Of a stretch of DNA of 36,013 nt, positions 7,599 through 16,231 are shown piece after piece. The number at the start of each line of letters is the position of its first letter. The first letter of the stretch is position 1. Location of the stretch: the NCBI RefSeq assembly GCF_900232945.1, contig NZ_OCTU01000001.1, positions 588,153 through 624,165 on the forward strand, read 5' to 3'. This DNA comes from Urinicoccus timonensis. Lineage in GTDB: Bacteria > Bacillota > Clostridia > Tissierellales > Peptoniphilaceae. A program made the translations under genes and the position numbers. The notes under the pieces are model-generated. The model saw nothing but the letters and a program-made list of their open reading frames with translations. It did not search any database and was not told where the DNA came from.

Positions 7599-8150
7599 CG
7601 CCACCCGTATTGATAATCAGAAGATATAAATATAGGAAATAATACCAACACCCCTATTCCCCAAATACACAGATTCGGGATTGCAGAACGGGCTGGACAA
7701 GCCAGCCCCTACAGACCAACCGTCACCTTGTAGGGGCGACCTTGTTCATGACCTATCCCAATGAAGCCAAGTGAAGCGAAGGCTGAATTGAGGAAGGTCA
7801 GATGCAGTCTTTCACAGCGAAAGGAGCGAAAGCGAACTTGAGCTGATGAAAAGTTGTAGTCGCCCGTATTGATAATTAGAAGATATAAATATAGAGAATC
7901 ATATCAATAGCCATATCCCCTAAATAAACAAATTCGAGATTGTGGAAAGGGCTGGACAGGCCAGCCCCTACAGACCATCCGTTACCCTGTAGGGGCGACC
8001 TGGTGTCGCCCGTATTGGTATACAGGATATATAAATATAGAGAACAATATCAATATCCAGAAAATTCAATTGTAGGGGCGGCCCCGTGCCGCCCGGATTG
8101 ATAGGCAGGATAAATCAATATAGGGGATAAATTTATATCCCAATATTTCT
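7599..8150. repeat. Tandem array of decaying intergenic hairpin repeats
   Basis: No gene is seen in the roughly 650 bp between the convergent ferredoxin and feo terminators. The region holds about four diverged copies of a unit beginning CCCGTATTGATAAT and AGATATAAATATAG. Copies 1 (7599-7741) and 2 (7861-8000) are about 140 bp and include a GGGCTGG/CCAGCCC hairpin (7690-7708 and 7949-7967). Copies 3 (about 8006-8085) and 4 (about 8089-8150) are shortened. Units are joined by a GC-rich hairpin of the form TAGGGGCGACC-loop-GTCGCCCG (7993-8011) or GGGCGGC/GCCGCCC (8076-8094). The GC content of these hairpins stands out from the surrounding AT-rich DNA. Confidence 0.85.
7742..7858. other. 118-nt insert in a repeat hairpin loop
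   Basis: In copy 1 the joining hairpin GGGCGAC...TCGCCC is split by about 118 nt that are absent from the same place in copy 2, where the loop is only five bases. The insert contains paired segments TGACCT (7749-7754) and AGGTCA (7795-7800), and AGCC/GGCT within them. A purine-rich AGCGAAAGGAGCGAAAGCGAA stretch follows. It has no ORF, and its nature is unknown. Confidence 0.6.
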
Positions 8151-8172
8151 AAAAACATTTTAAAATCCCCAC

Positions 8173-8204
8173 AAAAAAGGCCACCCTTTCGGGTGGACTT
8201 TTTT
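8173..8204 (-). terminator. Intrinsic terminator of the feo operon
   Basis: CCACCC (8181-8186), TTTC loop and GGGTGG (8191-8196), with T runs on either side in both orientations. It overlaps the end of the small Cys-rich gene. The stem is nearly identical to the ferredoxin terminator facing it. Confidence 0.9.
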
Positions 8205-8328
8205 AATGTTTATGGTCACAGTGGCAAGCACCAGGGCAGCTAGAACAGCCACCCTTGGTTTTTTTCACATGTTTAATGGCGAAATAGCAGGCCACTAGGA
8301 TCACAATTCCTAAAATAATTGTTCCCAT
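8203..8328 (-). CDS. FeoB-associated Cys-rich membrane protein
   Basis: A 41-residue protein: one transmembrane helix (GTIILGIVILVACYFAI), a basic stretch (KHVKKTKGG), then a Cys/His-rich tail CSSCPGACHCDHKH. This matches the small FeoB-associated proteins encoded directly after feoB in many Firmicutes, thought to help ferrous iron passage or pump assembly. AAAGGA precedes the ATG at 8328, and the feoB stop lies 18 nt upstream. It is the last gene of the feo operon. Confidence 0.92.
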   Translation of the reverse strand: MGTIILGIVILVACYFAIKHVKKTKGGCSSCPGACHCDHKH

Positions 8329-8346
8329 AAGATATCCTTTCTAGAC

Positions 8347-10503
8347 TTAACGACTTTCTCCTGCTGCCTTCATGGCAGTCTTGGCCAGTCTGTCTTTGGG
8401 GTCTGGTCTAAAGACCAGGTAGATCATAGCCAAAAGGGTTGCAAAGGCAATATAGGTCCATAGGCCTACGGCTTCTCCCAGGACTAGAACTCGGCCAAAT
8501 TGGTAGATCATCATGGCAATGGCATAGGAGAAAAGAATTTGATAACCAATGGCTATCCAGGTCCACTTGGCGGAATTCATTTCATTCCGGATGGCCCCCA
8601 CTGCTGCAAAGCATGGAACAGTCAATTGGTTAAATACGGTAAAGCTCAAGGCGCTAACAGATGTAAAGGAGGCTGCTGCAAAGGCAATAACTCCCGGATC
8701 TGCTTCGTCCAAGCCGGCTCCAAGTCCTGCAACAACTCCGTAGGTTCCTACTACGGCTTCCTTGGCTACAAGGCCTGTAAAGGTAGCTACAACGGCCTTC
8801 CAGTCTCCAAAGCCCAGGGGAGCCACCAAGGGGGCAAAGAAGCCACCAATGGCTGATAGGATGGAGTCTGTTGAGTCATCTTCAAAGGTGTGGAATTCAC
8901 CCTTGACGCTGATGTTACTTAAGAGCCAAATAGCGATGGTTGCTAAAAGAATAATGGTTCCGGCCTTGACAACAAAGGCCTTGCAACGGTCATAGGTGGA
9001 CCGTAAGACGTTTCTTGGATTAGGGAAGTGGTATTCCGGCAACTCCATAACAAAGGGAGCTGGATCCCCTTGGAAAAGTTTGGTTTTCTTAAGGATAATC
9101 CCTGAAATAACCACAGCGGCAATCCCAATAAAGTAGGTCAAGGGGGCGAACCACCACTTGTCAATGAAAATTGCTGCAGAGAAGAGAGAAATAATGGCCA
9201 ACTTAGCCCCACAGGGTAAGAAGGAAGCTGTAATAATGGTCATCCGACGGTCATTGTCATTTTCAATGGTTCTGGTGGCCATGATTCCAGGAACGGCACA
9301 ACCGGTCCCAATTAGAATCGGGATAAAACTCTTACCAGACAGACCGAATTTACGGAAAATCCGGTCCAAGATAAAGGCAATCCGGCTCATATAACCAATG
9401 TCTTCCAAGATGGCCAAAAGTAAGAACATACAAGCAATAACAGGTAGGAAGCCTAAAACAGCCCCAACACCACCGATGATTCCGTCTACGACTAAGGAGT
9501 GCATCCAGTCAGCCACGCCGGCATTGGTAAGCAGTTGGTCAATCCCGCCTTGGGTCCATTCAGCCACTACGGTGTCGTTGACCCAGTCCGTAATGGGTTG
9601 GCCTACCCAGATAATGGAAATATAGTAGACACCCACCATAATCAAGGCGAAAATCGGCAAGGCCAGCCAACGGTTAGTGACAATCCGGTCAATCTTATCC
9701 GTTGTGGTTTCTCCCGTTCTTCCCTTGCGAACAGTTCTCTTGGTCACGTCTGTAACCAATTGGTAGCGGGCATCGGTCATGATGCCTTCCCCATCATCAT
9801 CATGGTCTTCTTCAAACTTGGATATAAGAGCTTCCAGACGACTTTTTTGGTCTTGGTTTAAGTTATATTTTTCTAAAACTTTTTCGTCCCTTTCAAGAAG
9901 CTTGATGGCCAAAAAGCGTCTGGCCTTTTCTTCTTTTAAGCCTGGGACAATTTCTTCAATTCCGGCCAAGGCATCTTCAATATCCTTGGGATATTTTTCT
10001 TCCGCTTGGATCTTTTTAGTCAAGGCCACCTTTTTGGCCACATGGATCAATTCATCCACACCTTGGTTTTTCAGGGCAGAAATTTCCACCACTTGGCAAC
10101 CCAAGTCCTTAGAAAGCCCCCCTATATCAATCTTGTCCCCATTCTTCCGGACGACGTCCATCATGTTTAGGGCCAAGACAAAGGGAATGCCCAATTCAGA
10201 CAATTGGGTGCTTAAATAAAGATTTCTTTCAATATTTGCTGCATCGACAATGTCGATAATGACATCCGGAACTTCGTTAATTAAATAGTCCCGACTGACA
10301 ACTTCTTCTAAAGTGTAGGGTGAAAGGGAATAAATTCCCGGCAAGTCCGTAATACTAACTTCCTTGTCCTTTTTATAGACCCCTTCCTTCTTTTCAACTG
10401 TGACTCCTGGCCAGTTCCCTACATATTGGTTGGAGCCTGTAAGTAAATTAAATAATGTGGATTTCCCACTATTCGGATTCCCGGCAAGTGCTATGCGAAT
10501 CAT
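8347..10503 (-). CDS. feoB: Ferrous iron transporter B
   Basis: 718 residues. The N-terminal G domain shows G1 GNPNSGKST (8-16), G3 DLPG (about 53) and G4 NMMD (about 113), followed by a helical GDI-like region. The membrane part from about residue 277 holds the two Gate motifs, including ILIGTGCAVPGIMATR and LPCGAKLAI in the first half and the second VPCFAAVGA-type repeat. It imports Fe2+ across the cytoplasmic membrane with GTP hydrolysis. It follows two feoA genes (13-nt gap) and precedes the Cys-rich partner, so it sits in one operon. The ATG follows AGGAGG. Confidence 0.97.
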   Translation of the reverse strand: MIRIALAGNPNSGKSTLFNLLTGSNQYVGNWPGVTVEKKEGVYKKDKEVSITDLPGIYSLSPYTLEEVVSRDYLINEVPDVIIDIVDAANIERNLYLSTQLSELGIPFVLALNMMDVVRKNGDKIDIGGLSKDLGCQVVEISALKNQGVDELIHVAKKVALTKKIQAEEKYPKDIEDALAGIEEIVPGLKEEKARRFLAIKLLERDEKVLEKYNLNQDQKSRLEALISKFEEDHDDDGEGIMTDARYQLVTDVTKRTVRKGRTGETTTDKIDRIVTNRWLALPIFALIMVGVYYISIIWVGQPITDWVNDTVVAEWTQGGIDQLLTNAGVADWMHSLVVDGIIGGVGAVLGFLPVIACMFLLLAILEDIGYMSRIAFILDRIFRKFGLSGKSFIPILIGTGCAVPGIMATRTIENDNDRRMTIITASFLPCGAKLAIISLFSAAIFIDKWWFAPLTYFIGIAAVVISGIILKKTKLFQGDPAPFVMELPEYHFPNPRNVLRSTYDRCKAFVVKAGTIILLATIAIWLLSNISVKGEFHTFEDDSTDSILSAIGGFFAPLVAPLGFGDWKAVVATFTGLVAKEAVVGTYGVVAGLGAGLDEADPGVIAFAAASFTSVSALSFTVFNQLTVPCFAAVGAIRNEMNSAKWTWIAIGYQILFSYAIAMMIYQFGRVLVLGEAVGLWTYIAFATLLAMIYLVFRPDPKDRLAKTAMKAAGESR

Positions 10504-10516
10504 CTTATCCTCCTAG

Positions 10517-10774
10517 TTAATTATCTTCGATTTCTGAAACATCAATAGGCTCAATTTGGACCATTTCAGCATCTTGTTTTCTCAAACTCAATTGGTATCC
10601 CCTAAGGTGTATTTGTACCGGATCCCCCAAAGGAGCCACCTTCACTACAGTGAAGCCTGCATTTTTTGTCAAACCCATATCCATGATACGCCGTTTAACA
10701 GCTCCCTGACCGGAGATTCTCTTTACACGATAAGACTCGCCAATTTTAGCATCTCTTAAGGTCAAAACTTCCAT
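10517..10774 (-). CDS. feoA: FeoA-family ferrous iron transport protein (second copy)
   Basis: 85 residues with the FeoA SH3-like fold pattern: LRDAKIGESYRVKRISGQGAVKRRIMDMGLTKNAGFTVVKVAPLGDPVQIHLRGYQLSLRK in outline (R-L-MGL-G and GDP-RG-LSLRK). FeoA is a small cytoplasmic partner that binds FeoB. It sits between the first feoA-like gene (6-nt gap) and feoB. Of the two FeoA proteins this one is closer to the canonical form. Confidence 0.93.
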   Translation of the reverse strand: MEVLTLRDAKIGESYRVKRISGQGAVKRRIMDMGLTKNAGFTVVKVAPLGDPVQIHLRGYQLSLRKQDAEMVQIEPIDVSEIEDN

Positions 10775-10780
10775 CCTTAT

Positions 10781-11008
10781 CTACCCTCCTATAACTGTGA
10801 CATCAATCCTTCTTGCAATGTCTTTTCCAATGGCCACACGGCTTCCCTTGATTTTTACAATGAGGTTTCCCATGGTTTCAGATACCACAGATAGGACCGC
10901 CCCTTCGATAAAACCAATATTTGCTAGAAATTTTTGCTGGTCATTATCCTTGATTCTCAAGCGTGCAATGGTGTAATCAACGCCAAGCTCTGCCATTAAT
11001 AAATTCAT
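10781..11008 (-). CDS. feoA: FeoA-domain protein (first copy)
   Basis: 75 residues from the ATG at 11008, which is chosen because GAGGGGGT lies 6-7 nt before it. The longer frame starting at 11035 lacks a good RBS and would add MKEAMRGCK. The sequence carries the FeoA pattern (LANIGFIEGAVLSVVSE, GSRVAIGKDIARRI). Paired FeoA proteins ahead of FeoB are common in clostridia. The copies are clearly diverged, so this is not a recent duplication. It is the first gene of the feo operon. Confidence 0.88.
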   Translation of the reverse strand: MNLLMAELGVDYTIARLRIKDNDQQKFLANIGFIEGAVLSVVSETMGNLIVKIKGSRVAIGKDIARRIDVTVIGG

Positions 11009-11047
11009 TTTGCACCCCCTCATTGCTTCTTTCATATGTAGTAACCA

Positions 11048-11100
11048 ATAGTGACTATCAATACATATATTATATTAACAGACCTCTTCTTATTTATCAA
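11048..11100 (-). promoter_or_regulatory. feo operon promoter and leader palindrome
   Basis: Leftward TTGATA (11095-11100), a 17-nt spacer and TAATAT (11072-11077). Between the predicted start and the RBS lies ATAGTGACTAT (11048-11058), a perfect 5-1-5 inverted repeat. It could bind a metal regulator, but it is short and does not clearly match a Fur or DtxR/IdeR box. Confidence 0.5.
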
Positions 11101-11134
11101 TAATAATTCTCTAAATCAAAGAAATTTTTTATAC

Positions 11135-11158
11135 AAAAAAAGAGTGATTTCTCACTCT
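11135..11158 (-). terminator. Intrinsic terminator of the yybS-corC operon
   Basis: AGAGTGA-TTTC-TCACTCT (11141-11158) followed on the minus strand by a run of T. The stem includes the stop codon of the CorC-type gene. Confidence 0.88.
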
Positions 11159-12417
11159 TTTTCTTCCTGGTCCTCTAATAAGATGAGGTCTAGGTTTTCA
11201 ATTTTTCTCTTATCCATCTTCTTGACGATAAAGAGGGTCTTGCCTCTTTTTACTTCGTCTCCTTCTACTGGGAGTCTTTCCAGCTGTTCCATGACCCAAC
11301 CCCCAATGGAATCGTAGTTTTCACTTTCCAGGTTCAAGTCAAAGGCATCGTTAACTTCATCAATCCTAAGCTCGGGGTCAATCCGGTAGTGGTTTTTCTC
11401 TAATTTAATGTAGGGATTTTCTTGGTCGTATTCGTCGTCAATTTCTCCCAAAAATTCTTCTACTATGTCTTCGATGCTGACGATACCTGAGGTCCCACCA
11501 TATTCATCTACGATAATGGACAGGGAGACGTTTCTTTGCCGCATTTGCCGAAAAAGGTCAATTACTGGCATGTATTCGTAACCGAAATAGGGCTCGTGGA
11601 GGTAGTCTTCAATCTTGATGGACTTGTGTTTTTCCAGGGGAAGAACCAGGTCTTTCAAGTGAAGGATTCCTACAATATGGTCGATATTTTCTCGGTAGAC
11701 GGGAATCCGAGAGAAGTTATTTTCTTGGATAAAGGCAAAGAGGTCCTCATGGCTGCATTCGATATCCAGGGCAGACACGGAGGTCCTGGGAGTCATAATG
11801 GACAGGGCTTGGTCTTCCTTGATGTCCAAAACATTGTTGATAAAGGATGTTTCTTCATCCATGAGAATGCCCTGCTCTTCCGAAACATCTACAATGGTTC
11901 GGATTTCATCCTTGGTAATCTTGTCTTCTCCGGCATTTTTCCCACCCAAAATCCCGATTAAGAAGTCGGTAATAATCCCCAAGAGGTAAATCAAGGGGGT
12001 CAATATTTTTTTCAAAACTAGGATTGGTCCTGATGACCTAAGGGCCATGGGTTCGGGGTTGATTTGGGCCAGGGACTTGGGGGTGATCTCACCAAAGATC
12101 AAGACCAGGATGGTCATGACAACGGTGGACAGGATGGGGCCCTTTGACCCGCCATAGAGGCTGGTAAAAAACACCGTAGCTATGGCAGAGGCTCCAATAT
12201 TGACAATGTTGTTGCCCACCAAGATGGTAGTAATCATCTTAGAGGGTTCTTCTAAAACTTTTTCCACACGACCTGCATTTTTTACGTTTTTATCCTTAAG
12301 CTGCCGGACCTTGTAGGGGCTCAGGGTAGTTAGGGCCGTTTCCGAAGAGGAAAAAAAGGCCGACAGGGCGATTAATATTATTAAGGACAGGATCTGTATG
12401 ATGCTATTGGGGTCCAA
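11152..12417 (-). CDS. CNNM/CorC-family transporter (DUF21, two CBS, CorC_HlyC)
   Basis: 421 residues: four N-terminal hydrophobic helices of the DUF21/CNNM domain (SAFFSSSETALTTL, then GASAIATVFF and GEITPKSLA), a CBS pair (about 200-320, including IMTPRTSVSALD) and a C-terminal CorC_HlyC domain (DEYGGTSGIVSIEDIVEEFLGEIDDEYD). The family is associated with Mg2+ efflux or homeostasis; annotation as a haemolysin is historical. A TTG start is used (12417), 26 nt after dnaB with only a weak RBS, so translation may depend on coupling. It ends the conserved operon. Confidence 0.9.
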   Translation of the reverse strand: MDPNSIIQILSLIILIALSAFFSSSETALTTLSPYKVRQLKDKNVKNAGRVEKVLEEPSKMITTILVGNNIVNIGASAIATVFFTSLYGGSKGPILSTVVMTILVLIFGEITPKSLAQINPEPMALRSSGPILVLKKILTPLIYLLGIITDFLIGILGGKNAGEDKITKDEIRTIVDVSEEQGILMDEETSFINNVLDIKEDQALSIMTPRTSVSALDIECSHEDLFAFIQENNFSRIPVYRENIDHIVGILHLKDLVLPLEKHKSIKIEDYLHEPYFGYEYMPVIDLFRQMRQRNVSLSIIVDEYGGTSGIVSIEDIVEEFLGEIDDEYDQENPYIKLEKNHYRIDPELRIDEVNDAFDLNLESENYDSIGGWVMEQLERLPVEGDEVKRGKTLFIVKKMDKRKIENLDLILLEDQEEKE

Positions 12418-12443
12418 TACGTCACTCTTTCTACTTAATCAAA

Positions 12444-13778
12444 TTAAGGTTCATTACGAAATTCCATACTTAGGAACTTGGTGTATTCCTTCTTGAAGAC
12501 CAGGTCTACTGTGCCTGTTGGTCCATTTCTATGTTTGGCAATAATCAGTTCCCCGGTGTTTTTCTTTTCTGAGTCTTCGTGGTAGTAGTCATCCCGGTAG
12601 AGGAACATAACCACATCGGCGTCTTGCTCTATGGCCCCACTTTCTCTCAGGTCTGATAGGATGGGCCGGTGGTCTTGTCTCAATTCCGGTGCCCGGGAAA
12701 GCTGGGACAGGGCCAGGACCGGAACGTCCAGTTCCTTGGCAATTCCCTTAAGGGCCCGGGAGATGGCCGATATTTCTTGTTGTCTGGACTCGGCTCGACC
12801 AGAGTTTTCCATGAGTTGCAAATAGTCTATAACGATAAGGTCCAGGCCTTTTTCCATCTTGAGCTTTCGGCACTTGGCCTTGAGTTCCAAGGGGGAAATT
12901 CCTGGGGTATCGTCAATGTCTATGCTAATAGCCTGCATGACCTGGATGGCATCAATGATTTTTTTCCATTCATCTGCATCTAGGTTGGCAGAGATAATCT
13001 TGCTTAGGTCCACATGAGCCACAGAGGACAAGATTCTTTGGACCAATTGGGGGGCACTCATTTCCAGAGAAAACATGGCCACCCGGGCCTGGTCCTGCAT
13101 GGCGGCATTGGTGGCTATATTCACCATCAAGGCCGTCTTTCCCATGGAGGGTCTGGCTGCTAGAAGGATCAGGTCGCTTTTTTGCAGACCGGACAACTTC
13201 CGGTTGAGGTCGGCAAATCCTGTGTTGAGGCCTGTTAGGGCCTTGGGATTTTCGGCTCTTTTTTGCATGGTTTCAAAGGTTTCTTGAATGACCTCGGTCA
13301 TTTGGAGAAAACCTCCCCTTTGAGAGCCTTCTGAAATATCAAATATATTCTTTTCTGCCTTTTCTAAAAGAGCGTCCACTTCGCCAGTTTGGCTGTAGGC
13401 ATCGGACATGATGCCGTCGGAGGCTTGGATGAGCTTCCTTAGGGTGGACTTGTCTTTGACAATTTTACAATAGTATTTTACATTGCTGGTGGTGACAACG
13501 GCTGCAGACAAGGCTGCCAGGTAGGCTGTCCCGCCAACTTCCTTGAGTTGGCCCTTGGACCTTAATTGGTTGGCCACCGTCAAGAGGTCCGCCGGTTCAT
13601 TCATATTATAGAGGTCCAAGATGGCCAGGTAAATTTGTCCATGGACCGTCCGGTAAAAGTCTTCGGCATGTAAAAATTCAATGGCTGTGGTGATGCTTTC
13701 CTTTTCCAGGAGCATGGACCCTAATACATTGATTTCCGCATCCTCGTCATAGGGAGGAATTCGTCCGTTTTCTTCCAT
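12444..13778 (-). CDS. dnaB: Replicative DNA helicase DnaB
   Basis: 444 residues, standard length. The N-terminal DnaB domain begins RIPPYDEDAEINVLGSMLLE. The RecA-like C-terminal domain has Walker A ARPSMGKT near residue 206 and Walker B LDLIVIDYLQLM. The hexameric ATPase unwinds DNA at the replication fork (called DnaC in Bacillus subtilis). The start overlaps the rplI stop by one base (TAATG), so the two are translationally coupled. No intein is present at the usual site. Confidence 0.97.
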   Translation of the reverse strand: MEENGRIPPYDEDAEINVLGSMLLEKESITTAIEFLHAEDFYRTVHGQIYLAILDLYNMNEPADLLTVANQLRSKGQLKEVGGTAYLAALSAAVVTTSNVKYYCKIVKDKSTLRKLIQASDGIMSDAYSQTGEVDALLEKAEKNIFDISEGSQRGGFLQMTEVIQETFETMQKRAENPKALTGLNTGFADLNRKLSGLQKSDLILLAARPSMGKTALMVNIATNAAMQDQARVAMFSLEMSAPQLVQRILSSVAHVDLSKIISANLDADEWKKIIDAIQVMQAISIDIDDTPGISPLELKAKCRKLKMEKGLDLIVIDYLQLMENSGRAESRQQEISAISRALKGIAKELDVPVLALSQLSRAPELRQDHRPILSDLRESGAIEQDADVVMFLYRDDYYHEDSEKKNTGELIIAKHRNGPTGTVDLVFKKEYTKFLSMEFRNEP

Positions 13779-14227
13779 TAGTCTTGGGTTTGGACATCAA
13801 CACGCAGCTTGGCAATCATTTCAGGATAAACCCGAACTTCCACAGTATGGACGCCTGCTTGTTTGATGTTTTCCTTTAGTTCAATTTTCTTCCGGTCAAT
13901 GGCCACCTTAACCTGGTCTTTGATGGCTTTTTCAATATCCTTGTTGGTAATGGCTCCAAAGAGACGGCCTCCATCGCCCCCCTTGGCTAGGATGGTGATT
14001 TTTGTCTTTTCTAGCTGGTCTTTAATTTTGAAGGCTTCTTCTTTTCTTTCTTTTTCTTGGGCTGCCTTTTCAGCTTGGTCGGCTTCCCAAATTTTTAGGT
14101 TTTCTTCAGTCGCTTCTATGGCTAGGTCTCTGGGAAATAAAAAGTTTCTTGCATAGCCGTCACTGGCTTGGACTAATTCTCCTTTTTTCCCCAGGTTTTT
14201 TACATTTTCTGTTAAGATAATCTTCAT
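13778..14227 (-). CDS. rplI: 50S ribosomal protein bL9
   Basis: 149 residues starting [33 protein letters not shown], the diagnostic bL9 N-terminal domain, then a long lysine-rich helix and the C-terminal domain. It binds 23S rRNA at the base of the L1 stalk. It overlaps gdpP upstream by ATGA (14224-14227) and dnaB downstream by one base, the usual gdpP-rplI-dnaB order of Firmicutes. Confidence 0.98.
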   Translation of the reverse strand: MKIILTENVKNLGKKGELVQASDGYARNFLFPRDLAIEATEENLKIWEADQAEKAAQEKERKEEAFKIKDQLEKTKITILAKGGDGGRLFGAITNKDIEKAIKDQVKVAIDRKKIELKENIKQAGVHTVEVRVYPEMIAKLRVDVQTQD

Positions 14228-16218
14228 ACTTCTGCTCCTTCCTCTAAATATTCTTCAATAGCTTGAAGAAGTTGGTCTTTTGCATCTTCCAAGGAGTCGG
14301 TTTCTATTTGGGCTCCGGCCATATTCATATGGCCTCCCCCTCCGATTTTTTCTAAAATCAATTGAACCGAAAGTTCTCCCAGGCTTCGACCGGAAATATG
14401 GATGGATTTTTCCTTCTTGGTCAAAACAAAAGAGGCCTTGACCCCGTGGATGTCTAAAAGTTCATTGGCTGCTTGGGCTGCCACCAAGACGGAGTTGTCT
14501 GCCTGGCGGTCCAGGTAGGACACGGCAATATAGTCAAAGTAGATCTTGGCATGGTGGACGACTTCTGCCCGGGCCAAGATTGTGTCATAATCGTCTTCAA
14601 AAAGAACCCGCACCTTACTCATATCGGCTCCGGCTCGCCGGAGGTTGCTGGCGGCTTCAAAGGTTCTAACCCCTGTATGGTAGGTAAAGTTTTTGGTATC
14701 TACCACAATCCCACTCATAAGGGCATCAGCTTCAAAATTGGTCAGGTGAAAGTCGTCAGACATGTAGGTCAGCATCTCGGTTACTAATTCACTGGTAGAT
14801 GAAGCATAGGGCTCTACATAGCTTAAGACGGGATTGTCCACAAATTCCTTTCCTCGCCTATGGTGGTCAATGACGACAATATTTGGAATTATATCCACCA
14901 AGGCAGGATGTTCTGTAAAAGAGGGCTTGTGGTTATCCACCATAATCAGAAGGGAGTCCTTGGTAGCCATATCTTGGGCTTGGGCTCCAGTGACAAAGCG
15001 TTCTCTTAAAGAGGGTTGCTCTTGGTCCATCCTTTTTAGGAGGTTGTCAATGCTGGGGTTGGACTTGTTTAAAACCAGATAGCCCTCCTTGCCTCGGTTG
15101 GCCACAGCACGTAAAACTCCAATACCAGACCCAATGGCGTCCATATCGGCATTGCCATGTCCCATGACAAAGACCCGTCTGGACCGGTCAATCAATTGCC
15201 GCAGGGCCACTCCAATAACCCGGGCCTTGACCTTGTTTCTCTTTTCAACAGCCTTGGACTTGCCACCGAAAAATTCATAGGAATCGTGGATCCGGACCAC
15301 TGCTTGGTCCCCACCACGGCCCAGGGCCACATCCAAAGAGGTATCAGCTTCCTTATAGGATTCAACATAGGCCAGGCCTGGTCGACTGACCCCAATGGAC
15401 AGGGTCAGGGGCAGGGCATTTTCAAAGTCCAGACTCCGGATAATATCCAATAGGTCAAAGCGACGATTTTTTAAGTCCATAAAGGCTTCTTGGTTCATGA
15501 CAGCCAGGTAGGTATCTTGGTCAAATTTTCTCAAGATGGCATTGACTTCATGAAAGTATTGAGAAATCGTGGAATCCAGTTTGGCTTGGACCATGGGACG
15601 GAGGTTGGAATCAATGGAATCCATGGCCTCGTCATGGTTGTCCACTTCCACAATAGCCACAACAGGCTTGTTGTCTTCAGCGAACTTTTTCAGGTCCTCA
15701 TACTTACTGGTATCCACCCAATAGTACATCTTTAAGTTTTTCCGGTCGGAAGACTTGGTTTCCACTTTATTGGGGTAGACGGTATAGGTCCTGTCCTCCA
15801 GGGTCATGGAAAAGGCACTTTCTTCCTTTTGGTCCTTTTTCTTGTCTGATAGGTCTACAATCTTAGTCAAAGAAGACCCAATCAGGGAATTTTCTTCTTG
15901 GAATAAGTTAATAAAGGGAGTGTTGTACCAGACAATCTTGTCCTGGTCATCGGCAATAACCAGGGGAAAGGGCATGGAAAAAATCGCATGCTTGGTCAGC
16001 TGGTCAAAGTCTTGATTCATGTGTTCCAGGTAGTCCACAAATTCTTCATTCTTACTGGCTACTTTTCTGTAGCTGGCATAGGCGGAATAGGCTGTGAGAA
16101 GAAGGGCCAGGACCCCTAATATAGGGTTTTGGGTCAAAAGGGCAATGGATATCAAGGCCATAGACCCTAAAAGCAATATAAAATCCCTTATCTCTAAAAT
16201 TTTTGTATCATTCTCCAT
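14224..16218 (-). CDS. gdpP: Cyclic-di-AMP phosphodiesterase GdpP
   Basis: 664 residues. Two N-terminal transmembrane helices (about 10-50) are followed by a PAS-like segment and a degenerate GGDEF domain (about 175-300). The DHH catalytic part has [11 protein letters not shown] (about 352), VDNHKP, DHHRRG (about 449) and VVDTKNF. The DHHA1 part has [12 protein letters not shown] (about 626). It hydrolyses c-di-AMP to pApA and so tunes osmolyte, potassium and cell-wall homeostasis. All metal-binding Asp/His positions expected in the family appear intact. It lies 13 nt after the yybS-like gene and overlaps rplI. Confidence 0.96.
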   Translation of the reverse strand: MENDTKILEIRDFILLLGSMALISIALLTQNPILGVLALLLTAYSAYASYRKVASKNEEFVDYLEHMNQDFDQLTKHAIFSMPFPLVIADDQDKIVWYNTPFINLFQEENSLIGSSLTKIVDLSDKKKDQKEESAFSMTLEDRTYTVYPNKVETKSSDRKNLKMYYWVDTSKYEDLKKFAEDNKPVVAIVEVDNHDEAMDSIDSNLRPMVQAKLDSTISQYFHEVNAILRKFDQDTYLAVMNQEAFMDLKNRRFDLLDIIRSLDFENALPLTLSIGVSRPGLAYVESYKEADTSLDVALGRGGDQAVVRIHDSYEFFGGKSKAVEKRNKVKARVIGVALRQLIDRSRRVFVMGHGNADMDAIGSGIGVLRAVANRGKEGYLVLNKSNPSIDNLLKRMDQEQPSLRERFVTGAQAQDMATKDSLLIMVDNHKPSFTEHPALVDIIPNIVVIDHHRRGKEFVDNPVLSYVEPYASSTSELVTEMLTYMSDDFHLTNFEADALMSGIVVDTKNFTYHTGVRTFEAASNLRRAGADMSKVRVLFEDDYDTILARAEVVHHAKIYFDYIAVSYLDRQADNSVLVAAQAANELLDIHGVKASFVLTKKEKSIHISGRSLGELSVQLILEKIGGGGHMNMAGAQIETDSLEDAKDQLLQAIEEYLEEGAEV

Positions 16219-16231
16219 AAAGTCTTCCCTT

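Noticed and set aside
7599..8150. CRISPR array
   Set aside because: Units are about 140 bp, diverged and shortened, with no short constant repeats or unique spacers and no cas genes nearby.
9499..9861. 120-residue plus-strand frame within feoB
   Set aside because: Antisense shadow of a fully conserved feoB; no RBS and no recognisable domain.
10781..11035. Longer start for the first FeoA protein at 11035
   Set aside because: The RBS GAGGGGGT lies just upstream of the internal ATG at 11008, and the extra residues do not resemble FeoA.
11048..11100. Fur box in the feo promoter
   Set aside because: No stretch approaches the 19-bp Fur consensus; only a short 5-1-5 palindrome is present.
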